A stretch of DNA of 64,000 bases from assembly GCA_947311315.1 (NCBI GenBank), contig CAMZKN010000026.1, positions 29,980-93,979 on the forward strand, in the 5' to 3' direction. This DNA is from an uncultured Desulfobulbaceae bacterium. Its GTDB lineage: Bacteria > Desulfobacterota > Desulfobulbia > Desulfobulbales > Desulfocapsaceae. Below, piece after piece: positions 30,722 to 41,044 of this stretch. Position numbers and translations under genes: made by a program. Every line of letters starts with the position of its first letter. Within the stretch, counting starts at the first letter, position 1. A model generated the notes under the pieces. It did not search any database, was not told the DNA's origin, and was given only the letters and a program-made list of their open reading frames with translations.

Positions 30722-31369
30722 TTAAAATGACGATCCGAGGCCGGTCATAAAATAAAAAGCTACTCCACCAAAAATCACAAAAAAGAATACAGGTACAGCT
30801 ATTGTGAGTCTGGCAAGTAAAATATCATAGCGAGGATGACTGATTCCAAATGTTTGTAACATGCTCCAGAAACCGTGGCTGAGATGAATAGCCAGGGCCA
30901 GAAAAGCAACTATATAGAAAAGGGCGTAAAAGAAGTTGCTCAATAGCTCTTTGACGGTTACTGAAATATTTACGTCTTCAGACGAAAAGGTAAATCCGAA
31001 GATATGAACGAACAGAAAAGCAAGAATAACAAGCCCTGTATACGGCATTGTTTCGGATGCAAAAGAATTCTTCACTACTCGGGTTGAAACGGCATATCTG
31101 GATTTTGCCACCTGGCGGTTTTCGTAGAAAAGAAAGAGACCTACACCAATATGGGCAAAGACAATCAGCAGGATCGATAAGCTGAAAATGATAACGATGA
31201 GGGGGTGGCTATGCAGTTCATCCGCATAACTTTGAAAGACATCACTGCTCATGAATATTGTTGCGTTACCGGCAGCATGGGTAAACAAAAACAGGACTAA
31301 CAGCAACCCTGTAGTTGCCATCACGAGTTTTTTGCCAATCGAAGACATCAAAAATCTGACAAGCCACAT
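30722..31369 (-). CDS. sdhC: Succinate dehydrogenase cytochrome b558 subunit
   Basis: Five hydrophobic helices, SSIGKKLVMATTGLLLVLFLFTHAAGN, HLSHGFWSMLQTFG. Confidence 0.88.
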   Translation of the reverse strand: MWLVRFLMSSIGKKLVMATTGLLLVLFLFTHAAGNATIFMSSDVFQSYADELHSHPLIVIIFSLSILLIVFAHIGVGLFLFYENRQVAKSRYAVSTRVVKNSFASETMPYTGLVILAFLFVHIFGFTFSSEDVNISVTVKELLSNFFYALFYIVAFLALAIHLSHGFWSMLQTFGISHPRYDILLARLTIAVPVFFFVIFGGVAFYFMTGLGSSF

Positions 31370-31713
31370 AAATACACCTTGAATGAAGAGTTAGGAGTTA
31401 ATAGCTCAACCACGGTATGCTGAACAACAAGCCGAGGTAAGCGCCCCAGTAAAAACAAGATAATTTGCCAAGGCACCGATTAATTTGCGTTCATAATATA
31501 AAAAAACTGAAAAAAGAAAAGGGGTTTTTAATATTTTAACGGCAAGTAACAGAAATAATATCATTTCTCATGATATTGATAATTTCGTAATACCTCTAAC
31601 TCTTCGGTATTCCCACACATACTAAAACTGCACTTGTTTTATCAATAATATTTGAACAAGACGGGACTTTTCCTGATGCTTTGATGGATTCAGCCCATGC
31701 AATCACAAAGTAC

Positions 31714-31840
31714 AAACGAAACGTAACTACTCACAGGTGCACCATATTCGTACAGGCACATTTGACCGTTATAGCGCCTCTATACTGGCAAATGTGACCG
31801 TGCGCAGATGGGGGGCCTGTGAGCAGTTACAACGAAACTA
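31714..31840. repeat. MITE-like intergenic repeat, copy 2
   Basis: Same terminal and core sequence as 899..1041; contains an internal CACATTTG...CAAATGTG palindrome. Confidence 0.75.
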
Positions 31841-31934
31841 TTGTCCAAATCCTCGTATTAGTGATATGGTACCTCCGCTTATGCTCGAGTTCTTCTCCTG
31901 CTTACAATGAAACGCTCTGTGGAGATTTTAAATT

Positions 31935-33548
31935 ATGATGGATTTACCTGCCGATCTTTTACCGTATGTAAAATATGTAACACCACCAATCATTGGTGCG
32001 TTTATTGGGTATTTGACTAATAGAGTAGCAATAAAGATGCTGTTTCGTCCTTTGAAAGCATGGAAAATTGCTGGGTTAAGGGTTCCAATGACCCCGGGAG
32101 TTATACCCTCCAAACGCGCAGATCTAGCAAAAAACATGGGAGAAGTGGTTGGCGATCATCTGTTGACAAGTGAAGAGATTGGAAAGGGGTTGCAGCAGGA
32201 GGTTTTTCAGAAGCACTTGTATAATCTCATTCGTGAGCGTCAGACGAACATTCTGCAAAATGATTTGGGCCCACTTCCGTCGATTGTACCTCAAAAATTC
32301 CAGGCATATTTTGACATTGCCAGTAAAACTGTTTCCTACCGGATAAAAGAGAATATTTATAAATTTATCCAATCTTCTGATTTTATAGATCTTGTCCAAT
32401 CTTCATTGGACGATCGTATGGAATCCTTTCTCGATAATGAAATAGGAGTACTTGTATCTGCTGATGAGCGTGAAATATCGTACCTGTTTATAGAAAAGAA
32501 CTTATCAAGGATGTTTCAGAGTAAAGCAATGGAACAATGGGTGCAGGATTTTGTTCATGAGAAGATATCGGGCATCCTGCAACATGATAAATCGTTAACA
32601 GAGGTGTTACCTGAAACGTTACAGCAACTTTTTCTGGCAACCATTGAGAAACAGACTCCTGCACTTTTAGAAAAATTGGCGGGAATTGTCAGTGAGGACG
32701 AGGTTCGGGATAAAATAGTACAGGGAGCATGTGTTGGTGTTGAAAATTTTATCGACTCTTTAGGTGGAATGGCCGATATGGTTCGTGGTTTTCTGCGCCC
32801 CGACATGGTTGAATCAAAAGTCCGTGAATATCTGGTTGAAAAAAATGATGATATTGTTGACTGGCTCCGATCGGAAGAGGTTCAGGAACGAGTAGTAGTG
32901 ATATTGCGTGAAAGGAGTTGTGCTTTTCTGAATATGCCCATTTCACAGATATTTAAAACAGAAGATGAAAGTGTAATCGATGATTTTTGTTCTCAATTTT
33001 CGTCGCAAATCCTCAATCTTTTACAGGAAGATGATGTTGTCTCCACACTGTCCTCAATGATCAAATCAAATGTTGAGGACAATATTGAATCAGGAGCGTT
33101 AAGTCTACGGCAGGTACTTGTAGATCTTTTTGGCAGAAAAGGTATGGTTTCAGCCAAAACATGGGTGAAAAATGAGACCACCAGGATTTTACAAGCACAG
33201 TCAAGTCAAAAAGCAATTGACTCAATGATGGATGTTCTTTTTGCGGCTCTGCTCCAGAAAAAAATTGGCAGGCTGGCAAACCTGATTCCACCAGGCATCC
33301 AGGACGGGATAACGGTGTCTTTACAGAAAATGACATCAAATATGCTGGCGACAGAAGTTCCAGGGCTCGTTCAATCACTTAATATAAAAAGAATAGTCGT
33401 GGAAAGAGTTAATTCTTTAGATCTTTTACGGCTCGAAAGGTTATTACTCTCAATAATGGAGGAGCAGTTCAAGTATATCAACCTTTTTGGAGCACTACTT
33501 GGTTTTCTGATCGGTTGTTTAAACCTTATATTTTTATATGGGATTTAG
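31935..33548 (+). CDS. DUF445 family membrane protein
   Basis: PPIIGAFIGYLTNRVAIKMLFRPLK and VPMTPGVIPSKRADLAKNMGEVVGDHLLT; C-term TM FGALLGFLIGCLN. Confidence 0.85.
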   Translation: MMDLPADLLPYVKYVTPPIIGAFIGYLTNRVAIKMLFRPLKAWKIAGLRVPMTPGVIPSKRADLAKNMGEVVGDHLLTSEEIGKGLQQEVFQKHLYNLIRERQTNILQNDLGPLPSIVPQKFQAYFDIASKTVSYRIKENIYKFIQSSDFIDLVQSSLDDRMESFLDNEIGVLVSADEREISYLFIEKNLSRMFQSKAMEQWVQDFVHEKISGILQHDKSLTEVLPETLQQLFLATIEKQTPALLEKLAGIVSEDEVRDKIVQGACVGVENFIDSLGGMADMVRGFLRPDMVESKVREYLVEKNDDIVDWLRSEEVQERVVVILRERSCAFLNMPISQIFKTEDESVIDDFCSQFSSQILNLLQEDDVVSTLSSMIKSNVEDNIESGALSLRQVLVDLFGRKGMVSAKTWVKNETTRILQAQSSQKAIDSMMDVLFAALLQKKIGRLANLIPPGIQDGITVSLQKMTSNMLATEVPGLVQSLNIKRIVVERVNSLDLLRLERLLLSIMEEQFKYINLFGALLGFLIGCLNLIFLYGI

Positions 33549-33563
33549 TACGATAGCACTAAC

Positions 33564-34634
33564 TTACTTCAGATTGTCTGTTGCCAGCTGACCACATGCT
33601 GCTGAAATATCAGCCCCTCTGGAATGCCTGATAAATACCGTTAAATGTGCATCGATAAGTATTTTCTGGAAGGCATGGATTCTTTTACTGCCGGGATTTT
33701 TGAAAGGCAATTGAGGTGATTCATTGTAGGGTAATAGGTTTATTTTACAAGGTATATCCTGCAATTTTCTGGCAAGCTCTCTTGCATCATTGTCAGAATC
33801 ATTTATATCCTTTAGCAGGATATATTCGAACATTATCCGTTTTCTTTTGGGAAGTGGGAACTGCCTGCACGCATTCAGAAGTTCATCAATGGAGTAACGG
33901 TTATTTACCGGCATCAATTTCCGTCTGGTTTCATCGTCGACAGCATGGAGTGAGATAGCCAGATTAACAGATGATTTTTCTCCCAGTTCCTTTAATTTCG
34001 TAGCAATCCCACATGTTGAGACTGTAATTCTCCTTGTTGCCAGATCGAGCCCTTTCTGGTGGGTCAGTATCTCAAGAGATGTGAGAACATTATCGAGGTT
34101 ATTAAGGGGTTCCCCCATTCCCATATAGACAACATTTGTAACTTTGTCAGGGCCTGGAAATTCTCCTGCAGGGAGTGAATCCAGATAATCACGAACAGCA
34201 CATATCTGATTAACAATTTCAGCAGGTGAAAGATTTCTGATAAATCCCATGGAGGCGGTCATACAGAAGGTACAACCCATGGCGCATCCCACCTGGGAAG
34301 AAATACATAGCGTATTTCTATCTGGTTCTGGAATGAGAACTGACTCTATAATATGACCATCATCAAGATGAAAACCAAATTTTACACAGCCATCGTCTGC
34401 TTTTTCGATTATAGGATCAGAGTATTGTGATATATAGCTGTTTTCTTCGAGAACCTGCCTGAATACCTTCGCGAGATCAGTCATTTGGGAGAACTTTGTT
34501 ATCCCTGCTCTGTACAGCCAACTCATGATTTGTCGACCTCGGAAGGGTGGTTGACCAAGACTTGCTACGTAGGCAACCAGATCATCTTCTGAGAAATTTT
34601 TCAGATCCGTTTTTTTTGTATGATCACTGCTCAT
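33564..34634 (-). CDS. rlmN: 23S rRNA (adenine2503-C2)-methyltransferase
   Basis: [71 protein letters not shown]. Confidence 0.96.
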   Translation of the reverse strand: MSSDHTKKTDLKNFSEDDLVAYVASLGQPPFRGRQIMSWLYRAGITKFSQMTDLAKVFRQVLEENSYISQYSDPIIEKADDGCVKFGFHLDDGHIIESVLIPEPDRNTLCISSQVGCAMGCTFCMTASMGFIRNLSPAEIVNQICAVRDYLDSLPAGEFPGPDKVTNVVYMGMGEPLNNLDNVLTSLEILTHQKGLDLATRRITVSTCGIATKLKELGEKSSVNLAISLHAVDDETRRKLMPVNNRYSIDELLNACRQFPLPKRKRIMFEYILLKDINDSDNDARELARKLQDIPCKINLLPYNESPQLPFKNPGSKRIHAFQKILIDAHLTVFIRHSRGADISAACGQLATDNLK

Positions 34635-35500
34635 AGTGCTCTTTTATGTTCTGGTATCGTTGCAATGGCGCCTTGTTGTGCCATTGCTATTGCAGAAATG
34701 ATGGTATATTTATCTCGTGGCAAACGACCGGTAAGTGGTAAATAATTAGAAGCGTGATTTGCATGGAACTGACAACGTTTAAGGTTGAGCTGCGAGACAA
34801 GCGTTGATAGTTCTTCCAATATTTCCTGTTGAGTCATAAGGATAAAATTGCCGTTTTTTACATCTCGTACCAATGGTGTATTTGGCAGTGGCATAAAGGT
34901 CAATGCGCCTATTTGTCTAGGTGTCATAATATTAAGAGTATTTGCGGTATCGACCGCATGACGCGTTGAATCTGAAATACCGCCAATACCTAATAGTATA
35001 CTCACAGAGAGGAATATACCACATTCGTTTACCTTTTGTGCAGCGTCTATCATGCTTTTGGCGGTTTCGCCTTTTCGAATAGATCTGAGAACAGAATCGT
35101 TGCCACTTTCGAGCCCTATGTAAATTCGATTTAGGCCGAGTTTTTTGAGTTCTAATAATTCGGAAACTGATTTATTTCTTATGGATTTAGCGTTGCCATA
35201 GAGAGAAATATGCAAGACCCATGGCAGGTATTTTCGAATAAGAGTGAGGAGGGCGACTAGTCTGGTCTGAGAAAGAATGAGTACATCACCATCTGCAAGA
35301 AAGAGCCGTTTTTGCCGGTGACAATGTTGCCCTGCAAATTCGAGATCTTCTACGATCGTCTGCTGTGATTTAATGCTGAATGCAATGTCTTTGTAGGCAC
35401 CGCAAAAGGTACATTTGTTATGGGAACATCCGACCGTCACTTGAAGAATTATTGAACCAGCTTCGCTGGGCGGTCGGATAACATTACCGATATATTGCAT
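34631..35500 (-). CDS. Radical SAM protein of uncharacterised function
   Basis: VTVGCSHNKCTFC (CX4CX2C), GLESGNDSVLRSIRKGET. Confidence 0.85.
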   Translation of the reverse strand: MQYIGNVIRPPSEAGSIILQVTVGCSHNKCTFCGAYKDIAFSIKSQQTIVEDLEFAGQHCHRQKRLFLADGDVLILSQTRLVALLTLIRKYLPWVLHISLYGNAKSIRNKSVSELLELKKLGLNRIYIGLESGNDSVLRSIRKGETAKSMIDAAQKVNECGIFLSVSILLGIGGISDSTRHAVDTANTLNIMTPRQIGALTFMPLPNTPLVRDVKNGNFILMTQQEILEELSTLVSQLNLKRCQFHANHASNYLPLTGRLPRDKYTIISAIAMAQQGAIATIPEHKRAL

Positions 35501-35511
35501 TTAAAACTGTT

Positions 35512-36600
35512 TTAGTCCACTGGATTTTGTTTTTCGAATTCTTTCATAAACAGTACCAGTTTTTCAACGCCTTCTTTTGGAAAAGCGTTATAAATTGAGG
35601 CCCTGCATCCACCGATGGAGCGATGTCCTTTTAATCCTTTCAGCCCGGAAGCTGCAGCTTCTGCTATAAACTGGGCTTCAAGCTCTTTTGTTGGCAGTGT
35701 GAAAGGTATATTCATAAAGGAACGAGATTCTTTTTCGGCATGCCCCTTGTAGTAGTCGCTGCTATCGATTGCTGCGTAGAGCAGCGTTGCTTTTTCTCTG
35801 TTTTTTATTTCAATCGCTTCAACCCCACCTTGGCCGAGGAGCCATTTTAATACTTCTCCAACAACATAGATAGCAAAGCAGGGTGGGGTGTTGAACATTG
35901 ACCCTTTATCTGCGTGGGTTTTATAGGAAAGCATTGTTGGTGTGTTGTCTGGCGTCCTGGCAAGCAAATCATCCCTAATAATAACGAGGGTAACTCCGGC
36001 CGGACCAAGATTTTTCTGTGCACCGGCAAAGATGATACCAAACTTACTCACATCAATCGAACGGGATAAGATGTCTGATGACATATCACTGACGAGCAGT
36101 GTTTTTGTTTGAGGAATGTCGTGGAATTGTGTTCCGTAAATAGTGTTATTGGAGACAAAATAGAGATACTCTGAATTGTCTGCAACTGTGTATTCTTCCT
36201 GCTTAGGTACTCTGTTGAAAGTGTCCTCTTCACTGGAAAAGGGCACACTGATATTGCCAAAAAGATGTGCTTCTTTTATGGCTTTTTTGGACCAGGTTCC
36301 AGTGTTCAGGTATGTGGCATTTTTCGTTCCACCGAGTAGATTCATGGGAACCATAAAAAATTGACTCGACGCACCTCCCTGCAAAAATAAAACTTTGTAA
36401 TTATCCGGGATATGCATCAGTTTCCTGAGGCTGGATTCTGCCTGATCTGCAACAGCCATAAATTCTTTAGATCGATGACTACTTTCGATCAGACCAATTC
36501 CGGTATTTTTGAAATTGACGACATCTTTTCCGGCCTGTTGAAGAACCTCATATGGTAGTGTTGCCGGCCCTGGACTGAAATTAAACACTCGATCAGTCAT
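35512..36600 (-). CDS. serC: Phosphoserine aminotransferase
   Basis: FNFSPGPATLPYEVL, IESSHRSKEF, FLQGGASSQFFMVPMNLL, AGAQKNLGPAGVTLVI. Confidence 0.96.
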   Translation of the reverse strand: MTDRVFNFSPGPATLPYEVLQQAGKDVVNFKNTGIGLIESSHRSKEFMAVADQAESSLRKLMHIPDNYKVLFLQGGASSQFFMVPMNLLGGTKNATYLNTGTWSKKAIKEAHLFGNISVPFSSEEDTFNRVPKQEEYTVADNSEYLYFVSNNTIYGTQFHDIPQTKTLLVSDMSSDILSRSIDVSKFGIIFAGAQKNLGPAGVTLVIIRDDLLARTPDNTPTMLSYKTHADKGSMFNTPPCFAIYVVGEVLKWLLGQGGVEAIEIKNREKATLLYAAIDSSDYYKGHAEKESRSFMNIPFTLPTKELEAQFIAEAAASGLKGLKGHRSIGGCRASIYNAFPKEGVEKLVLFMKEFEKQNPVD

Positions 36601-36636
36601 AATTTTTTATCTCCTGTATGTAGTATGAAAACAGTA

Positions 36637-37095
36637 TTACTCGCCTGAGCACTGACGTAAGGCCTCATATAAAACAATACCTGCTGTCATGGCAAGATTC
36701 AAACTTCTAATATGTGTATTTGGCATGGGAAGTGTATAACATCTTTCATGGTACAGGGTAAGGACTTCTTCGGGTAACCCTTTTGTTTCTTTGCCAAATA
36801 TAAGATACGAATCCTTGTCAAAATGTGCTGAGGTGTATGGCTGGTCAGTTTTGGTGGTAAAAAAGAAGAGTTGTAATTCTTTTTGAGCTTCGAGAAATGA
36901 GTTGAAACTTTCCCAGTAGACGATGTTTACATATTTCCAGTAATCCAGGCCTGCCCGTTTTAAATGCTTATCTTCGGTTGAGAATCCAAGTGGTTTTACC
37001 AAATGTAAAACAGAATTTGTAGCTCCACATAACCTGGCTATAGAGCCAGTATTAGGAGGGATTTCAGGTTCTACTAAAACGATGTTAAGCGACAT
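36637..37095 (-). CDS. trmL: tRNA (cytidine(34)-2'-O)-methyltransferase
   Basis: NIVLVEPEIPPNTGSIARLCGAT, LIFGKETKGLPEE, RSLNLAMTAGIVLYEAL. Confidence 0.93.
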   Translation of the reverse strand: MSLNIVLVEPEIPPNTGSIARLCGATNSVLHLVKPLGFSTEDKHLKRAGLDYWKYVNIVYWESFNSFLEAQKELQLFFFTTKTDQPYTSAHFDKDSYLIFGKETKGLPEEVLTLYHERCYTLPMPNTHIRSLNLAMTAGIVLYEALRQCSGE

Positions 37096-37313
37096 GACAG
37101 CCTGCTGTGGGTAGTAATATTTCTTGCCTGAATGAAAGATTTCGAAGAAATATTATATACACGTTGTATTTAGACAAGACAATAAAAAACAAATTAACTT
37201 CCTTTTCCTTTGGCTATTCCTTGATATTATACAAATTTATAAAAAACTGTTTTTATTGAAAGAGGAAAGAATTATAACTTTTCATAACCATTATAAGGTA
37301 TCTTGCACAGGCT

Positions 37314-37754
37314 ATGATGAGTTCACAATATAAAAATATCACCGACTGGCGACTGTGTGTACTGTTACTGGTTGCCTGTTGTGTAGTACTTATTGATTGT
37401 TTTCCTGTGTTTGAAAAAAAGAATGATTCCGCAGCATGTGTGCAACTGTATGCTGATAAAAGTGACCAACTGACAACTTTTCTTTCTGATCACGTGGAGA
37501 TTGGTCATTCATTTGGTGATGTTCCAGTAACTCTTGCACCATTTTTTTTCAAACCACTTAACATCAACAGCGCTGATAAAAATATGCTTATGACTGTGAA
37601 AGGCATAGGGCCAAAACTTAGTGACAGTATTGTCATGCAACGTAATTTGCACGGTCCTTTTCAATCAATTGACGATCTCTTGAATCTCAAAGGTGTTGGC
37701 CAAAAACGAGCAAAATATTTTACTGAAGTATTTTCATTTGGAGAGTTACATTGA
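37314..37754 (+). CDS. ComEA-like helix-hairpin-helix protein
   Basis: TM segment then NINSADKNMLMTVKGIGPKLSDSIVMQRNLHGPFQSIDDLLNLKGVGQKRAKYF. Confidence 0.8.
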   Translation: MMSSQYKNITDWRLCVLLLVACCVVLIDCFPVFEKKNDSAACVQLYADKSDQLTTFLSDHVEIGHSFGDVPVTLAPFFFKPLNINSADKNMLMTVKGIGPKLSDSIVMQRNLHGPFQSIDDLLNLKGVGQKRAKYFTEVFSFGELH

Positions 37755-38701
37755 ACAGCAAAGAGATAATCAATGGCCCGGTTCTTGTACTGATAGGACC
37801 TACGGCGATTGGAAAAACAGATCTTTCACTTTCGCTTGCCGAACAGTTCAAATGTGAAATTATAAGCGTTGATTCCATGCAGGTGTATCGTTTTATGGAT
37901 GTGGGAACGGCAAAAGCTACAAAAGAGGAGAGGCGGAGAGTTCCACACCATTTAATTGACATTGTAAACCCTGATGAAAATTACGATGCAGCACGATTTG
38001 TCAAAGATGCAAGATCTGCAATAATTGATATCCATGGCAGAGGTAAAATTCCTTTACTTACCGGTGGAACCGGTCTTTATCTCAAGGCATTGTTTGAAGG
38101 TATTTTCTCGGGAGTTGATGCAGATCCTCAAATACGAAAAAGACTGGAAAAAAGATTGGCATCGGAAGGAGTTAATGTTTTGCATGAAGAATTGGTGGCA
38201 TGTGACTATAGTTCTGCAAATAGAATACATGCTAACGATAAGCACCGGCTTCTCCGGGCTCTTGAGGTTTTTCTGTCGACCGGAAAGCCATGGTCTGAGC
38301 ATCTCAGAGAACATAAAGAACAGAATAAGGGTGACCGGTTTCCTCAGGCGCTGTTATTAGGGTTGACCTGCGAGAGAAGTGAACTTTACGATCGAATCAA
38401 TGCAAGATGTAAAGAAATGCTCGGCAATGGATTAGAGGAAGAGGTTCGTTCATTACTACAGCTGGGGTATAACAGAAAATTAAAAGTTTTCCGATCTATA
38501 GGTTACAAACACATGCTTCAGTATATTGACGGGGAATTTGATCAAACAGAAATGTTGACACTTTTGTCGAGGGACACCAGGCGATACGCTAAACGCCAGT
38601 ACACCTGGTTCTCAAGACTGGAAAAACTCAATTGGATGCAAGTCGCACAAAAACAGAAAATTTTTCAGCAAGTTGAGAAATGGAAAAGAGAGGTACAATG
38701 A
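37751..38701 (+). CDS. miaA: tRNA dimethylallyltransferase
   Basis: VLIGPTAIGKTDLSLSLAEQF, IISVDSMQVYRFMDVGTAK, RRYAKRQYTWF. Confidence 0.95.
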   Translation: MNSKEIINGPVLVLIGPTAIGKTDLSLSLAEQFKCEIISVDSMQVYRFMDVGTAKATKEERRRVPHHLIDIVNPDENYDAARFVKDARSAIIDIHGRGKIPLLTGGTGLYLKALFEGIFSGVDADPQIRKRLEKRLASEGVNVLHEELVACDYSSANRIHANDKHRLLRALEVFLSTGKPWSEHLREHKEQNKGDRFPQALLLGLTCERSELYDRINARCKEMLGNGLEEEVRSLLQLGYNRKLKVFRSIGYKHMLQYIDGEFDQTEMLTLLSRDTRRYAKRQYTWFSRLEKLNWMQVAQKQKIFQQVEKWKREVQ

Positions 38702-40365
38702 AAATTCCCCAACCTCTAATAGAACTCCTCGAGGCAAGGGGAGTGTCCGGGGAGAAGGATATAGGTAATTTTTTGTTCCCAAAACTTAAAGACCTCCCAG
38801 CTCCGGAATTACTGAAAAATTTGCCGGAAGCAGCGCATCTTATAGCACACTATATAGATGCCGGAAAAAAGATTATTGTTTGGGGTGATTATGATGTCGA
38901 CGGTACTACCGCAACGGCGCTGTTGATTCAGTTTTTCAAAGAGTTTGGCGTTAAAGCTGAGTGGCATATCCCAAACAGGCTCAAAGAGGGGTATGGGCTG
39001 AACATTGAATGGTTTAAAGCGAATGAACAAACATTGCCCAAAGAAGGTTTTCTTGTAATAACAGTTGATTGTGGAATATCAGACAGCATAATTGTTGATG
39101 AGATACAGGAAATGGGAGGGGAGGTTATAGTTACCGATCACCATTCGATCAAAAAGAATAATCTTCCGAATTGTCTCGTACTAAATCCTAATCAGGAAGA
39201 GTGTGGCTTTTACGGTTATAAGCTTGCAGGTGTGGGGGTTGCTTTTTATTTGGCAGCTGGCCTAAAGTCAGAGATGCAATTAAACTACGAAACAATATGT
39301 TCCAGGATAAACCTAAAGCAGTATCTAGGTTTTGTGGCTCTTGGTACTATTGCTGATCTGGTTGAGCTCACCCCGGTAAATCGAATTTTGGTACGGGGTG
39401 GACTTGAAGCTCTAGTGGAAACAAAATTTATTGGCCTTAAAGCACTATTGCAGTCGTGTGGTATACGTTCAGGTCAAATTCATTCGGAAGATATCGGTTT
39501 TTTGATTGGCCCAAGAATTAATGCAGCAGGCAGGCTGGGGAGGGCGGGAGTTGTTCTACATCTCTTAACGGAAGAAGACCCCCAACGAGCCAGGAGTTTA
39601 GCTGAAAAACTCACACTTTTTAACGAAGAACGGAAAAAGTTGACAGTATCGTGTCTAAAAAGTGCATTAACAACACTGGATAAAGAATTAATTATAGGTA
39701 ATAAATGTATTGTTGTGACAGGGGACATACATCTAGGCGTCGCGGGAATTGTAGCATCAAGGCTCGTAGAGCTGAATAATGTACCAGTCGTAGTTTTTGC
39801 AAAAAAAACCTGCGATGACGGTTCAATAACCTATATAGGATCAGCAAGATCCATTGAAAATGTGAGTATTATAGAATTATTCAACAATTGCGCGGAATTT
39901 ATTGTGAAATACGGTGGACATGACATGGCCGCTGGTCTTACTGTAGCCGCAGGTTGTAAGCAAGAGTTTGAAAAAATGTTTATATCTTTTGCTCAAAAAT
40001 CAGTTAAAAAAAGAGTCCAGGCGAATAGAAGTAAACACGATATTACATGTCCCATATCCTTATTAATGTCAGAAAACTATTTAAATATATTGAGCAAATT
40101 TGAACCATACGGGCCTGGCAATGAACAGCCTGTTTTTTTGGACTCATCAGCGTGCGTTGTTGATTCCAGAAAAGTAGGCAGGGGGGCTGAACATCTCAAC
40201 CTTACTTTCCGTGGCAAATTTTCAAACTACAAAGGTATAGGGTTTGGCCTTGGTGATCGTTTGAATGAAATCCAGAACAATCCAACAAGAACAACACTTT
40301 ATACGCCGACACGCAATAGATTTCGTGGCAACGTAAGCTGGCAGGTACGAGTAATAGATATTTAA
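38698..40365 (+). CDS. recJ: Single-stranded-DNA-specific exonuclease RecJ
   Basis: VWGDYDVDGTTATALL, ITVDCGIS, VTDHHSI, GPRINAAGRLGRA, YGGHDMAAGLT; start refined to ATG overlapping the miaA stop. Confidence 0.94.
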   Translation: MKIPQPLIELLEARGVSGEKDIGNFLFPKLKDLPAPELLKNLPEAAHLIAHYIDAGKKIIVWGDYDVDGTTATALLIQFFKEFGVKAEWHIPNRLKEGYGLNIEWFKANEQTLPKEGFLVITVDCGISDSIIVDEIQEMGGEVIVTDHHSIKKNNLPNCLVLNPNQEECGFYGYKLAGVGVAFYLAAGLKSEMQLNYETICSRINLKQYLGFVALGTIADLVELTPVNRILVRGGLEALVETKFIGLKALLQSCGIRSGQIHSEDIGFLIGPRINAAGRLGRAGVVLHLLTEEDPQRARSLAEKLTLFNEERKKLTVSCLKSALTTLDKELIIGNKCIVVTGDIHLGVAGIVASRLVELNNVPVVVFAKKTCDDGSITYIGSARSIENVSIIELFNNCAEFIVKYGGHDMAAGLTVAAGCKQEFEKMFISFAQKSVKKRVQANRSKHDITCPISLLMSENYLNILSKFEPYGPGNEQPVFLDSSACVVDSRKVGRGAEHLNLTFRGKFSNYKGIGFGLGDRLNEIQNNPTRTTLYTPTRNRFRGNVSWQVRVIDI

Positions 40366-41044
40366 AACTTCATTTATTCTGTATATTCGGCAATATGCGT
40401 GCAACCAATGAAATTAAATTGTGCCATTTCCGTTGGGTGACTATCTTATGTGTCATAAAATATCTATTGAAATCATTTTTTTGCCAGAGCTCTTTTTCAC
40501 GATAGTGTACTTTTCAGCTTCAAGTCATTTTGCAAAATAGATCCTTGTTTGGATTGAACTAGGTTCTGCTATATAAATTTTGCCAAAAGCTGGGTTTTAA
40601 AAATCCATTCTCTACAGTTCTTTTTCAGCGCGTTCCTTTTTTTCACCTCCATTTTTAGTTTTACGCCTTTAATCTTTTCGAAATCCAAGTTTTGAATTAA
40701 CACTAACTAAATGCCAGATTGAATATGTTTAATCCCCGGCTTTAAATTTAAAAGAAAAAGGTGAGGCTGGCCTGATTGTACGTAAGTATGAAAAGAGCGT
40801 ATCTTCTTTAATTAATACAATATATTCCGTACTACACATAATATACATTATGCGACATTATGAAATGTGTGAAATAGGTGGTGTGGGATATGTCTAAACC
40901 GATTCTTGGTTTAAAATTTCATCCAATAGTGCTATAAGTAAGCACAGTAGGCCCTTTCATCTATTTTAGGTTTGTATTATTTTTGTTAAGTTGCGCGAAT
41001 TCAACGTGATAATCAGGTTTTATTAATGTGTCGTGGAGATTGTA

